Under the pieces are notes generated by a model. It ran no database searches, was not told the DNA's origin, and saw nothing but the letters and a program-made list of their open reading frames with translations. A stretch of DNA of 7,067 nt from Haloquadratum sp. J07HQX50 (lineage in GTDB: Archaea; Halobacteriota; Halobacteria; Halobacteriales; Haloferacaceae): assembly GCA_000416005.1 (NCBI GenBank), contig KE356563.1:565529-572595 (forward strand), given 5' to 3'. The number at the start of each line of letters is the position of its first letter. The first letter of the stretch is position 1. The translations under genes and the position numbers were made by a program. This document shows, in pieces, positions 1-6,318 of this stretch.

Positions 1-260
1 CTCTGGAGGACGAGTATTTCATTCTCACTCTCCACGTCGGCGTATAACCGGACAGGGGTATGCAGTGATGGGTCATCGGGATCATATACCGTAACCGGGG
101 GAATCTCCTCAGATTCCACATCAGCATAGTGCGTCAGACTGAGTTTATCAACAATATGATCAGCAGCTATTTTCCCAACTAATCCAACACCAGGGAGCCC
201 CTCGATGAGAGTTGCATCTTCAATTGTCACTGATGAATCTTGCCGGATCAACTCTGCCAT
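1..260 (-). CDS. PAC2 family protein (proteasome assembly chaperone-like), 5' part only
   Basis: The reverse strand reads open from an ATG at 260 to the window edge, giving the first 86 residues of a protein that continues outside. The start reads MAELIRQDSSVTIEDATLIE and is followed by the glycine-rich stretch GLPGVGLVGKIAADHIVDKL (about residues 21-40), the hallmark N-terminal strand-turn-helix of archaeal PAC2-family proteins. Next come an IPPVTVYDPDDP segment and LYADVESENEILVLQ, also as expected near the start of this fold. Family members are roughly 240 residues and are related to the eukaryotic proteasome assembly chaperone PAC2; the archaeal role is thought to be proteasome-related but is not settled for haloarchaea. 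No other in-frame ATG lies close upstream. A T/A-rich stretch about 26-31 nt before the ATG (around 286-291) could be a TATA element for a leaderless transcript. The gene is divergent from the methyltransferase pair. Confidence 0.85.
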   Translation of the reverse strand, partial: MAELIRQDSSVTIEDATLIEGLPGVGLVGKIAADHIVDKLSLTHYADVESEEIPPVTVYDPDDPSLHTPVRLYADVESENEILVLQ

Positions 261-430
261 AGTATTATTCTGTGATGCAAGGTACAAAATTGACTTCCCT
301 CTTGACTGAAGGATGAATATTTTCGAGTGCTAAGATATCACTTGGTGTGATCCGTCTATTCGGTGCGACACGTTCTGGGCGTCATTGTTCATACATTCAC
401 AGGATTCACTCATGATGCAGTATTCCGAGG

Positions 431-470
431 CGAAAGCCCACAGCTTCAGCCGTGGGAGAAGCTCAGACAC
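431..470 (+). mobile_element. Relic of an IS200/IS605-type (TnpB-bearing) element right end
   Basis: The core CCCACAGCTTCAGCCGTGGG at 437-456 is an imperfect palindrome: CCCAC pairs with GTGGG, one A/C mismatch follows, and GCT pairs with AGC around a tight loop. Haloarchaeal IS200/IS605 and IS1341-type elements commonly end in a hairpin of the form CCCACGGCTTCAGCCGTGGG, lying at or over the 3' end of tnpB; that is from general knowledge. In one frame the flank reads KPTASAVGE, which fits a TnpB C-terminus. No transposase body or left end is adjacent, so this is a solitary decayed end or a small non-autonomous derivative. Exact boundaries cannot be set. Confidence 0.45.
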
Positions 471-550
471 AGCGATACCGACTCATTCTGTTGCAATACA
501 CGACAGGAAAGGATCCTTCTGAGAGAATGTCACTGACGGTTATGTAGACG

Positions 551-606
551 GTGTAGCCACAAGACTCGGGTCTGAGGGTGGGCATCCACACGCACCGGGG
601 CTACAC
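551..606 (+). other. Possible folded RNA or DNA element, three-way-junction shape
   Basis: GTGTAGCC (551-558) is the exact reverse complement of GGCTACAC (599-606). Inside lie two small hairpins: AGAC-TCGG-GTCT (562-573) and GTGG-GCAT-CCAC (578-589). Together they draw a three-way junction, with TTTT shortly after at 617-620. It is not a tRNA: no T-arm consensus and no anticodon arm can be placed. It sits about 110 nt ahead of the methyltransferase start and about 95 nt after an IS200/IS605-like end. It could therefore be a 5' leader structure, an independent small RNA, or transposon-derived. Stems this short can arise by chance. Confidence 0.25.
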
Positions 607-716
607 TCGACATATCTTTTCCGGTATCAGGCTGTGCTCAGCCAGGCATTGGATCGTGCTTGGATGCTCCCTGTCGAAAACAGCATTCACAAATTGATCG
701 AGGTGTTTCAGTCAGT

Positions 717-1655
717 ATGGACCCAATCGATCGGATTGCACCGATCGTCGACAATGAATCTGCTTTTCGACAGGCGTGCAAACGACGGCTGCCTTCGGTC
801 GTCCGAGTGAATACAGTCAAATCAACGATTAGGCAGGCAAAAGCGGCCTTAGACGCCGAGTCAATTGATTATGAAACAGTCGATTGGAATCCAAGGCTTC
901 TGATACTTGACAAGCGAGGGCCAGGTAATTTGTGGCCGTATTTTCACGGGTGGTTGCATGGACAAGAAGAAGTCTCGACACTCTCAGCAATAGCACTTAA
1001 TCCACAGCCTGGCGAGAGGATACTTGAAACCTGTGCTGCCCCAGGAAGTAAAACGACCCACTGTGCGGCATTGATGAATGACCGTGGACTGATAGTTGGA
1101 AATGATAATAATCTGGGGCGACTTTCTGCACTCAGAGCGAACGCGGAGCGGTTGGGATTAACAAATTTAGCCATCACCAATCAAGACGCACGCAATTATT
1201 CGATCAAGCCATTTCAGGGCACATTCAACGCTTCAGATGGATTTGAAACGTTCGATCGGGTCTTGGTAGATGCACCCTGCTCATGTGACGGCACAATCAG
1301 AAAAAATCCAGATGTACGTGAGCAATGGACGAAGAAGCACATGAATAGTATCACTCAGATTCAACAATCAATACTACAGCGAGCGATACAGTTGACTACT
1401 CCTGGCGGCCGAGTTGTATACTCGACATGCAGTTTCTCACCTGAAGAGAACGAGGCAGTCGTTGATAACGTCTTAACTGAGTTGCCTTGCCAAATTATGA
1501 CATGGAAACCGCCAAATGGATTCGAGACAACGCAAGGAGAGACCCAATGGAATGGAGAGATGTTTGATGACTCATTACAAAATACTCACCGCGTGTACCC
1601 GCACTATAATGACACGGGTGGCTTCTTTGTCGCGGTACTGGAAGTGACAGCATGA
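717..1655 (+). CDS. Nop2/Sun (NSUN/RsmB-RsmF-like) RNA cytosine-C5 methyltransferase
   Basis: This 312-residue protein should transfer a methyl group from S-adenosylmethionine to C5 of a cytosine in tRNA or rRNA. An N-terminal substrate-binding part (about 1-80, with LPSVVRVNT at 25-33 and WPYFHGWLHGQEE at 73-85) precedes the Rossmann methyltransferase domain. SAM motif I is at about 102-112 (ILETCAAPGSK), followed by the acidic VGNDNN (D130) and NQDA (D157). Motif IV DAPC (185-188) carries the Cys needed for product release, and motif VI STCSFSPEEN carries the nucleophile C238. The family ending HRVYPHYNDTGGFF is at 291-304. All catalytic residues are present. An ATG at 660 would add 19 residues lacking family character, so the ATG at 717 is preferred. 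The protein lacks a C-terminal PUA-like domain, which appears to be encoded by the next gene, overlapping by ATGA. tRNA versus rRNA target cannot be decided here. Confidence 0.93.
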   Translation: MDPIDRIAPIVDNESAFRQACKRRLPSVVRVNTVKSTIRQAKAALDAESIDYETVDWNPRLLILDKRGPGNLWPYFHGWLHGQEEVSTLSAIALNPQPGERILETCAAPGSKTTHCAALMNDRGLIVGNDNNLGRLSALRANAERLGLTNLAITNQDARNYSIKPFQGTFNASDGFETFDRVLVDAPCSCDGTIRKNPDVREQWTKKHMNSITQIQQSILQRAIQLTTPGGRVVYSTCSFSPEENEAVVDNVLTELPCQIMTWKPPNGFETTQGETQWNGEMFDDSLQNTHRVYPHYNDTGGFFVAVLEVTA

Positions 1656-2197
1656 AAAATCGAAGATCGTCTGAGTCAAGTGAGCAATCTCAGAGCAACG
1701 ATGGACATCAGTTTGATCGGCTCCCTGCGAATGCTGATACGCGGGTCGTTGACCAGCGTCCAACGAGAAAAGAGGTGATACACTGGTGGAAAGATACATA
1801 CGGAATCAAACTATCAGTTTGGGATCAGTTCACATTCTGGGAGAAGGGCAACGGGAAACTGTGGGTGTGTGCAGATAATCTTCCGGCACCGATGGAGATT
1901 GAGGCGCTTGGCTTACGAATCCTCCGAACCCGACAGGACCACTGGAAGCCATCAACCAATGCAGTCCAACGATTTGGCCATTTGGCGACAAAACGACGGA
2001 TAAGTCTTACACGAAAGGAGGCAGGGCAATTTGTCGCCGGCAACGACCAGTCACTCCCACGTTGGGACGGCGAATGGGGATATCTCATCGTTGAACACGA
2101 ATATGCGGGAATATCAGCATCCATCGGTGTGGGGCTATATCTGCATGGTGAACTGCGCTCAACAGTTCCGAAGACGCGTCAGATACCGTTGCCCTAA
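1652..2197 (+). CDS. PUA-like RNA-binding partner protein of the upstream methyltransferase (DUF7122-type)
   Basis: The protein has 181 residues and its ATG overlaps the upstream TGA (ATGA, 1652-1655), so translation is probably coupled. Residues 1-35 are polar and likely disordered, rich in Ser, Gln and Glu. The folded part runs from about 36 to 177: TFWEKGNGKLW (61-71), EALGLRILRTRQDHWKPSTN (84-103), QRFGH (106-110), FVAGNDQSL (127-135), WGYLIVEH (142-149) and IGVGLYLHGELRSTVPKTR (158-176). The last part resembles the PUA-like end of bacterial and eukaryotic NSUN enzymes, where a GxG strand, a short loop and a basic P-K-x-R close the domain. I infer an RNA-binding subunit that supplies the domain missing from the neighbour. 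Similar haloarchaeal proteins are, as I recall, grouped as DUF7122. There is no catalytic motif, signal peptide or membrane segment. Confidence is high that the gene is real and moderate for its role. Confidence 0.8.
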   Translation: MKNRRSSESSEQSQSNDGHQFDRLPANADTRVVDQRPTRKEVIHWWKDTYGIKLSVWDQFTFWEKGNGKLWVCADNLPAPMEIEALGLRILRTRQDHWKPSTNAVQRFGHLATKRRISLTRKEAGQFVAGNDQSLPRWDGEWGYLIVEHEYAGISASIGVGLYLHGELRSTVPKTRQIPLP

Positions 2198-2220
2198 ACA
2201 AAGCTACATAACCGAAATGG

Positions 2221-2235
2221 GCACAAAGTTTGTGC
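2221..2235. terminator. Perfect palindrome between convergent genes; possible bidirectional terminator
   Basis: GCACAAAGTTTGTGC has two perfect 7-bp arms about a single central base. It fills much of the 39-bp space between the plus-strand PUA-like gene (stop ends at 2197) and the minus-strand ATPase gene (stop at 2239-2237). The position suits a shared terminator. No U-run follows on either strand, however, and archaeal termination mainly needs T-rich DNA. With a one-base centre it also looks like a site for a dimeric regulator. Confidence 0.35.
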
Positions 2236-2236
2236 G

Positions 2237-2983
2237 TTACTCTCCGATCATTCTCCGGATGCGTTCGACATGCTCACCGAATGCAACATCTGAGCGCGAG
2301 CGTGGACGTGATATATCAACTGATACGATCTCTTGAATGCGACCTGGATTCGCTGACATGACAATAACTCGGTCACTCAATGTGACTGCTTCCTCAATGT
2401 CATGTGTGACAAATAAAATCGTCTTCTGTGTCTCTGTCCAGATATCGAGCAATTCTTCGTGTAAATTATCTCTCGTCTGTGCGTCAACGCTGCCGAATGG
2501 CTCATCAGCCAGTAAAATCTCAGGCCGCACAGCGAGTGCTCTCGCGATTCCAACCCGCTGTTTCATGCCTCCAGAGAGTTCTTTTGGATACGCGTCAGCA
2601 AACTCTTCAAGCCCAACGAGGCTTAACATATCTTGAACACGAGTCTGTCGTGCATTGTCAGAGAGTTCCTGTTGCTCTAAGCCGAAGCGGACATTCGCGC
2701 GAACGGTTCGCCATGGAAATAGCCCATAATTCTGAAAAACCATCCCACGGTCTGTTCCGGGCCCATCAATTTGATTTCCATCGATGCTGACAGCACCTGT
2801 CGTTGGGGCCTCAAGCCCAGCAATAATTCGAAACAGAGTGGTTTTTCCACAGCCAGATGGGCCAACAATGCATACAAACTCTCCTTGGGTGATGCTGAAG
2901 GAGACCTCTGTAAGTGCAGTTACTCGTTGGCGGTCTGATTCGAATGTCTTACTCACACTCTGGACAGCAACTTTTGAACTCAT
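2237..2983 (-). CDS. ABC transporter ATP-binding protein, NitT/TauT (SsuB/TauB-like) family
   Basis: This 248-residue cytoplasmic ATPase drives the importer encoded just upstream. The full set of ABC motifs is visible: Walker A GPSGCGKTT (41-49), Q-loop Q84 in VFQNYGLFPW, signature LSGGMKQRV (136-144), Walker B ILLADE (156-161) with catalytic E161, D-loop around SVDAQ, and switch H194 in FVTHDIEEA. FQNYGLFPW and EPFGSVDAQTR are typical of the nitrate/sulfonate/taurine subgroup. It is the last gene of the operon. The ATG at 2983 overlaps the permease stop as ATGA, matching the other operon junction, so I chose it over the in-frame ATG at 2992, which would add MAS and give a 13-base overlap. 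Length is normal and I see no defect. The substrate is unknown. Confidence 0.93.
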   Translation of the reverse strand: MSSKVAVQSVSKTFESDRQRVTALTEVSFSITQGEFVCIVGPSGCGKTTLFRIIAGLEAPTTGAVSIDGNQIDGPGTDRGMVFQNYGLFPWRTVRANVRFGLEQQELSDNARQTRVQDMLSLVGLEEFADAYPKELSGGMKQRVGIARALAVRPEILLADEPFGSVDAQTRDNLHEELLDIWTETQKTILFVTHDIEEAVTLSDRVIVMSANPGRIQEIVSVDISRPRSRSDVAFGEHVERIRRMIGE

Positions 2984-3852
2984 GCTCGCCATGCAAGAAT
3001 ACGCTTTTCGACGCGGCGGAATATGCCATCACTGACGAGGAACACAAGGCTAATGACCATCATGTATGCAACACTCACATCAGTTGCCAAGTTCTGTGCC
3101 GCGTTAATGATCTGAAATCCGACGCCTGGTGCTCCGAAGAGTTCTGCTGCTACCACAATCATCCAACACTGTCCGATACTTGTTCGAATACCGGTCATGA
3201 TTGATGGACTAGCTGCCGGAATAATCACCGTTTTTACCATCCCTATATCACTCTTGATTCCTAAGCTTGCAGCAACTTCTTGAAGATGTGTTGAAACTCC
3301 CTCGACACCTGCATATGCGTTGTAGAAATTGATCCAAAAAGCACCAATACCGACAATAAATGCTGCACCACCATGACCAATTCCAATCCAGACGATTGCA
3401 AAGACGATCCAAGCAAGCGGTGGAATGGGACGCAAAAATCGTGTGACAGGTGTCAGTGCGGTATCTAGTCGTCTATCCCATCCCATCGCGATACCCAGGC
3501 TAATTCCAAGGACCGAGCCAACGACTAGCCCCGGAATATAGTGGAATAGACTCTGCGCGAGATTTGCAGTGAGCCTGGTTGCTGGCAGACTCACTGAAGT
3601 GAGTGGGATGGTGAATGTTGTCGTTGCCGATAGTTCCGTGACGAACGCCGTGATTACCTCGACTGGAGACGGAAGAAGATATGTTCGATCAACAGCAACG
3701 GCTGCTAATTGCCACAAGCTAATGAAAGTGAGCGCGCCTGCAAGACCTTCAACGAACTGCCTGAGTTTGATCTCGCGAAGAGGGCGACTGACACCTTCTG
3801 CTTCTCTTGATTGAGTTGATGTTTCTGACTCGGTGGCGGGTTCAACGCTCAT
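2980..3852 (-). CDS. ABC transporter permease, NitT/TauT (SsuC/TauC-like) family
   Basis: This 290-residue integral membrane protein should form the homodimeric channel of the importer. A charged N-terminal tail (about 1-33) is cytoplasmic. Hydrophobic segments fall near 36-54, 104-123, 143-157, 162-180, 226-238 and 262-276, giving about six membrane spans. RPIPPLAWI (141-149) is a family signature. The EAA loop that docks on the ATPase runs from about 191 to 216 (QEVAASLGIK through IIPAASPSI), with the conserved Glu, Ala and Gly present. The ATG at 3852 overlaps the binding-protein stop by ATGA, and its own stop overlaps the ATPase start, so the three genes form one tightly coupled transcription unit. 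Confidence 0.93.
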   Translation of the reverse strand: MSVEPATESETSTQSREAEGVSRPLREIKLRQFVEGLAGALTFISLWQLAAVAVDRTYLLPSPVEVITAFVTELSATTTFTIPLTSVSLPATRLTANLAQSLFHYIPGLVVGSVLGISLGIAMGWDRRLDTALTPVTRFLRPIPPLAWIVFAIVWIGIGHGGAAFIVGIGAFWINFYNAYAGVEGVSTHLQEVAASLGIKSDIGMVKTVIIPAASPSIMTGIRTSIGQCWMIVVAAELFGAPGVGFQIINAAQNLATDVSVAYMMVISLVFLVSDGIFRRVEKRILAWRA

Positions 3853-4913
3853 ACTGACTCATGTACCTCAAAGTCGAACAGTTCTTCACGAGTCAATGGC
3901 TCTTCTATCTTCCCTGCAGTTGCGGCATAGCTCGAAAAGATATCTGCGCCGTCAGCAATATTGCGGGGGTTCGAAATGAAATCAGACGCACGAGCGTCAA
4001 TCGCTTTCCGGGCAGTTTCGACAGGTAAGACAGACTCTCCGATGACTGAACTGGCTGCCTGTGCAGTCTGTGCTGGATTTGTCTGAATAAATTCAGTCGC
4101 TCGTTTGTGTTGTTGAATGAACTCTTTTGCAATCTCTTGGTTCTCAGATAGTATACGATCATGCATGAGTGTAACTGCAGCAGGTTGGCCCGGCATGAAA
4201 TCCCCTGCCCATGCAATCGACTGGAACGGAGCATCTTCCTGTTCAGCAATCGTTGGAACCGGTTCCATAATTGAGGTTCCATCGATTTTATTCGAAAGTA
4301 ACGCTTGTCTCACTGGGCCGGCGCCACTAAGCGGTGTTATATCAACCGCAGACTCGGGGTCAACGCCAACTATCTCTGAGAGCCAATACCGTAACAATAT
4401 ATCGGGAACGGATCCCGGTGGGAATGTTCCGAAGGTGAATTTTCGACCTTCCTCTGACTCAAATCGTTCGAATGCTTCCTTCCCTGTGTCGCTGTCATCC
4501 CAGACTTCAGCAAAGGAGCGACGTGCAAGGATTTCCATTGCGTTTTGGATATTCGCAGCCGTAATCCGCGATGGAATTCCTTTATCAATCACAATCATCG
4601 CTGGAACGATGCCAAACATCATGACATCAAAGTCGCCTGTTGCCGATGCTTGCACGATGGAGGGTCCATCTGAAAACACTTCACCACTCACTTGCACAGA
4701 CAATTCATCGATGAATCCCTGCTCTTTCATTACAAAATACTGCATGTCTGGATAAATTGGCATATAAGCAACACTCAATTCTGAGAGTGAGCTTCCCTGA
4801 CTTCCCGTTGCACCACTACATCCAGCTAATCCAGCAATGCCGGCCGCGCTACCATATGTCAAAAATCGACGACGAGATATCAAAGGGCTTGATCCTTCTT
4901 TTGAGTTGCTCAT
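3849..4913 (-). CDS. ABC transporter substrate-binding lipoprotein, NitT/TauT (SsuA/THI5-like) family, Tat-exported
   Basis: This 354-residue protein is the extracytoplasmic solute receptor and first gene of the operon. The N-terminus has a twin-arginine motif SRRRFL (13-18), a hydrophobic stretch (about 19-30) and a lipobox LAGC with C32. It should be exported folded by Tat, trimmed and lipid-anchored on the outer face of the membrane, as is usual in haloarchaea. A Ser/Gly linker follows. The mature part begins LSVAYMPIYPDMQYFVMKEQ, the first strand and helix of a type II periplasmic-binding fold. FSDGPSIVQASATGDFDVMMFG (about 80-101) is the loop by which SsuA/TauA/THI5-like receptors are recognised. 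A later FTFGTFPPGSVPDILLRYWL segment begins the second lobe. The ligand pocket cannot be assigned, so nitrate, sulfonates, taurine or a pyrimidine-type precursor remain open. No Shine-Dalgarno sequence is visible before the ATG, so the transcript is probably leaderless or short-leadered. Confidence 0.92.
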   Translation of the reverse strand: MSNSKEGSSPLISRRRFLTYGSAAGIAGLAGCSGATGSQGSSLSELSVAYMPIYPDMQYFVMKEQGFIDELSVQVSGEVFSDGPSIVQASATGDFDVMMFGIVPAMIVIDKGIPSRITAANIQNAMEILARRSFAEVWDDSDTGKEAFERFESEEGRKFTFGTFPPGSVPDILLRYWLSEIVGVDPESAVDITPLSGAGPVRQALLSNKIDGTSIMEPVPTIAEQEDAPFQSIAWAGDFMPGQPAAVTLMHDRILSENQEIAKEFIQQHKRATEFIQTNPAQTAQAASSVIGESVLPVETARKAIDARASDFISNPRNIADGADIFSSYAATAGKIEEPLTREELFDFEVHESV

Positions 4914-5040
4914 TACAGTTGGTAATATGTCGACACTGAATTAGGGCACGTCACCGGCGAAGAGCGCGTGTATATCTGACAACGACTAAGCTTGACATTA
5001 CCTATACGTTCGATAGAGCTACCTTCTAAGTCGTATTTTG

Positions 5041-5051
5041 GGTGTAACACC
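5041..5051. promoter_or_regulatory. Short perfect palindrome, candidate operator half of a tandem pair
   Basis: GGTGT-A-ACACC is a perfect 5+1+5 palindrome. Its centre (5046) lies 26 bp from the centre of the next palindrome (5072), roughly two and a half helical turns. It is short enough to occur by chance; only its company makes it of interest. Confidence 0.25.
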
Positions 5052-5065
5052 GCGTCAATTCTACC

Positions 5066-5078
5066 TGCAAAATTTGCA
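5066..5078. promoter_or_regulatory. Perfect palindrome, candidate regulator-binding site
   Basis: TGCAAAATTTGCA is a perfect 6+1+6 palindrome lying midway between the divergent genes, about 150 bp upstream of the ABC operon start and about 95 bp upstream of the aminotransferase start. Its build (GC ends around an A-run facing a T-run) resembles the palindrome at 2221-2235 at the other end of the ABC operon, although the two sequences are not the same. Dimeric helix-turn-helix regulators of the Lrp/AsnC or TrmB type are candidates by general knowledge only. Confidence 0.35.
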
Positions 5079-5145
5079 CATAGTTTGTTGGCGATACTGG
5101 CACCTTAGCAGTGAACCCCGTCTAAGATATCTATGAAGCAAAAGC

Positions 5146-5167
5146 TATCCACGTTGGCGTGTGGATA
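5146..5167. promoter_or_regulatory. Inverted repeat just before the aminotransferase start
   Basis: TATCCAC (5146-5152) is the exact reverse complement of GTGGATA (5161-5167), with an 8-nt spacer. The dyad ends 5 nt before the ATG at 5173. It could be an operator overlapping the transcription start, or a hairpin near the 5' end of the mRNA that limits initiation. No Shine-Dalgarno sequence lies between it and the ATG. Confidence 0.35.
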
Positions 5168-5172
5168 TCGGT

Positions 5173-6294
5173 ATGAGTGATTTCTCGAATCGGGTAAACG
5201 AGATCTCAATAAGTGGTATTCGTGAAGTCTTTGAAGCTGCAGGCGAAGACGCGATCAACCTCGGTCTAGGACAACCAGACTTTGCCGCTCCTGAGCACGC
5301 ACAAGAGGCCGCTGCATCTGCAATTACTGCAGGAAAGGCTGACGGGTACACGCAAAACAGTGGCATGGAGTCACTCCGTGAGGCGATCGTCGATAAATAT
5401 GCCCAAGATCAAAACCTCTCGATCACGCCTGAAAATACGATTGCAACTGCTGGGGGTTCTGAAGCACTTCACATCTTTTTTCAAGCGCATGTGAACCCTG
5501 GCGATGAGGTTCTGGTCCCTGATCCCGGGTTTGTTTCTTATGCTGCCCTAACTAAATTGGCTGGTGGTACCCCTGTCCCTGTGCCCCTACGCGATGACCT
5601 GACATTAAGCCCACAGGCTGTTGAATCGGCAATCAGCCCAGATACCGTTGCATTTGTGCTAAATAGTCCTGGCAATCCGACTGGTGCGGTATCCTCTCGA
5701 GCAGATATCGAGGACTTTGCCGCTATCGCGGAGTCTCACGATCTAGTCTGCCTCTCAGATGAGGTATATGAGTATACAGTTTTTGATGGTTCATTTCACT
5801 CGCCGACTGAGTTTACTGAATTAGAAAACGTTGTTGTGATAAATTCCACCTCGAAGCTGTTTTCGATGACCGGCTGGCGACTGGGATGGGTGCTCGCGTC
5901 TACTGACCGAATTGAAAAGATGCTTCGGGTGCATCAGTACGCACAAGCATGTGCTGCTGCCCCATCACAGTATGCCGCAGAAGCAGCTCTTCGTGGCTCA
6001 CGAGATATTGTGAACGAGATGACCACTACATTTCAAACACGGCGTGACATTGTCGTGTCTCGACTTCGTGAAATTGGCATGGAAGTTCCAACGCCGAAAG
6101 GTGCATTTTATTGCATGCCTGTAGTACCGGACGGATTCGTTGATGCCTGCATTGACAGGGGGGTTATTGTTGTGCCTGGAGAGGCATTTGGTGCAGAGGG
6201 GGCTGGGTCTGCGCGCATCTCATACGCGACTGATACAGGCCAACTCACGACTGCATTAGACATCATGGCCGATGCCTACGAAGCGGTTACATAG
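5173..6294 (+). CDS. Pyridoxal-phosphate aminotransferase, class I/II (aspartate aminotransferase family)
   Basis: This 373-residue cytoplasmic enzyme should move an amino group between an amino acid and a 2-oxo acid. It has every fold-type I landmark: INLGLGQPDF near the start (28-37), substrate-side Y59 in DGYT, phosphate-binding GGSEAL (94-99), NSPGNPTG (164-171) with N168, DEVYE (196-200) with D196 for the pyridine nitrogen and Y199, the Schiff-base lysine K228 in NSTSKLFSMTGWRLGW, R236 for the phosphate, and R348 in SARISYAT for the substrate carboxylate. Length is normal for the prokaryotic aspartate aminotransferase subgroup. Many such enzymes are annotated as AspC but may act on other acidic, aromatic or branched substrates, so I leave the substrate open. 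A GTG at 5161 would add MDIG, but it lies inside an inverted repeat and family members begin near MSDFSNRV, so ATG 5173 is preferred. It is transcribed away from the ABC operon and appears monocistronic. Confidence 0.93.
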   Translation: MSDFSNRVNEISISGIREVFEAAGEDAINLGLGQPDFAAPEHAQEAAASAITAGKADGYTQNSGMESLREAIVDKYAQDQNLSITPENTIATAGGSEALHIFFQAHVNPGDEVLVPDPGFVSYAALTKLAGGTPVPVPLRDDLTLSPQAVESAISPDTVAFVLNSPGNPTGAVSSRADIEDFAAIAESHDLVCLSDEVYEYTVFDGSFHSPTEFTELENVVVINSTSKLFSMTGWRLGWVLASTDRIEKMLRVHQYAQACAAAPSQYAAEAALRGSRDIVNEMTTTFQTRRDIVVSRLREIGMEVPTPKGAFYCMPVVPDGFVDACIDRGVIVVPGEAFGAEGAGSARISYATDTGQLTTALDIMADAYEAVT

Positions 6295-6318
6295 CGCCGA
6301 TAGGGGGAGAGTCAATTT

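Larger units (their letters stand above)
261..716. other. Intergenic gap between divergent genes; contains IS-end relic and possible folded RNA
   Basis: I see no convincing protein gene in this 456-bp stretch. It should hold the promoters of the PAC2-family gene (minus) and the methyltransferase pair (plus). It also holds a small dyad ATCAC-TTGGT-GTGAT at 337-351, an IS200/IS605-like end hairpin at 437-456, and a nested stem structure at 551-606 followed by TTTT at 617-620. A short plus-strand frame around 431-549 reads RKPTASAVGE and then degenerates. This looks like the last codons of a TnpB-type transposase, as is common where the end hairpin overlaps the tnpB 3' end, but no upstream transposase body is present. 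Confidence 0.6.
4914..5172. promoter_or_regulatory. Divergent promoter region between ABC operon and aminotransferase gene, with several dyads
   Basis: This 259-bp stretch must hold the start signals for both flanking genes and I see no ORF in it. For the minus-strand operon, TATA-like A/T-rich stretches lie at 4923-4930 and about 4936-4946 (weak), and TATATC is at 4970-4975. For the plus-strand gene, AGATATCTAT at 5125-5134 is a possible TATA element. Dyads lie at 5041-5051, 5066-5078 and 5146-5167. Their number suggests one or more dimeric regulators, but no known consensus can be named. Confidence 0.5.

Noticed and set aside
551..606. tRNA gene
   Set aside because: The outer stem resembles an acceptor arm, but no T-arm sequence, anticodon arm or correct spacing is present.
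660..716. In-frame 19-residue N-terminal extension of the methyltransferase from ATG 660
   Set aside because: The added residues show no family character, and the protein from ATG 717 starts in the way Nop2/Sun proteins of haloarchaea usually do.
638..820. Minus-strand 60-residue frame across the methyltransferase start
   Set aside because: It lies antisense to a well-supported gene and its upstream region, with Arg- and Ser-rich low-information composition.
4117..4755. Plus-strand 212-residue frame antisense to the substrate-binding protein gene
   Set aside because: The opposite strand encodes a clear, complete receptor; the antisense product has no recognisable motif and is explained as a shadow of that gene's codon pattern.
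5161..5172. GTG start for the aminotransferase adding MDIG
   Set aside because: The GTG is part of an inverted repeat, and ATG 5173 fits the usual family N-terminus better.
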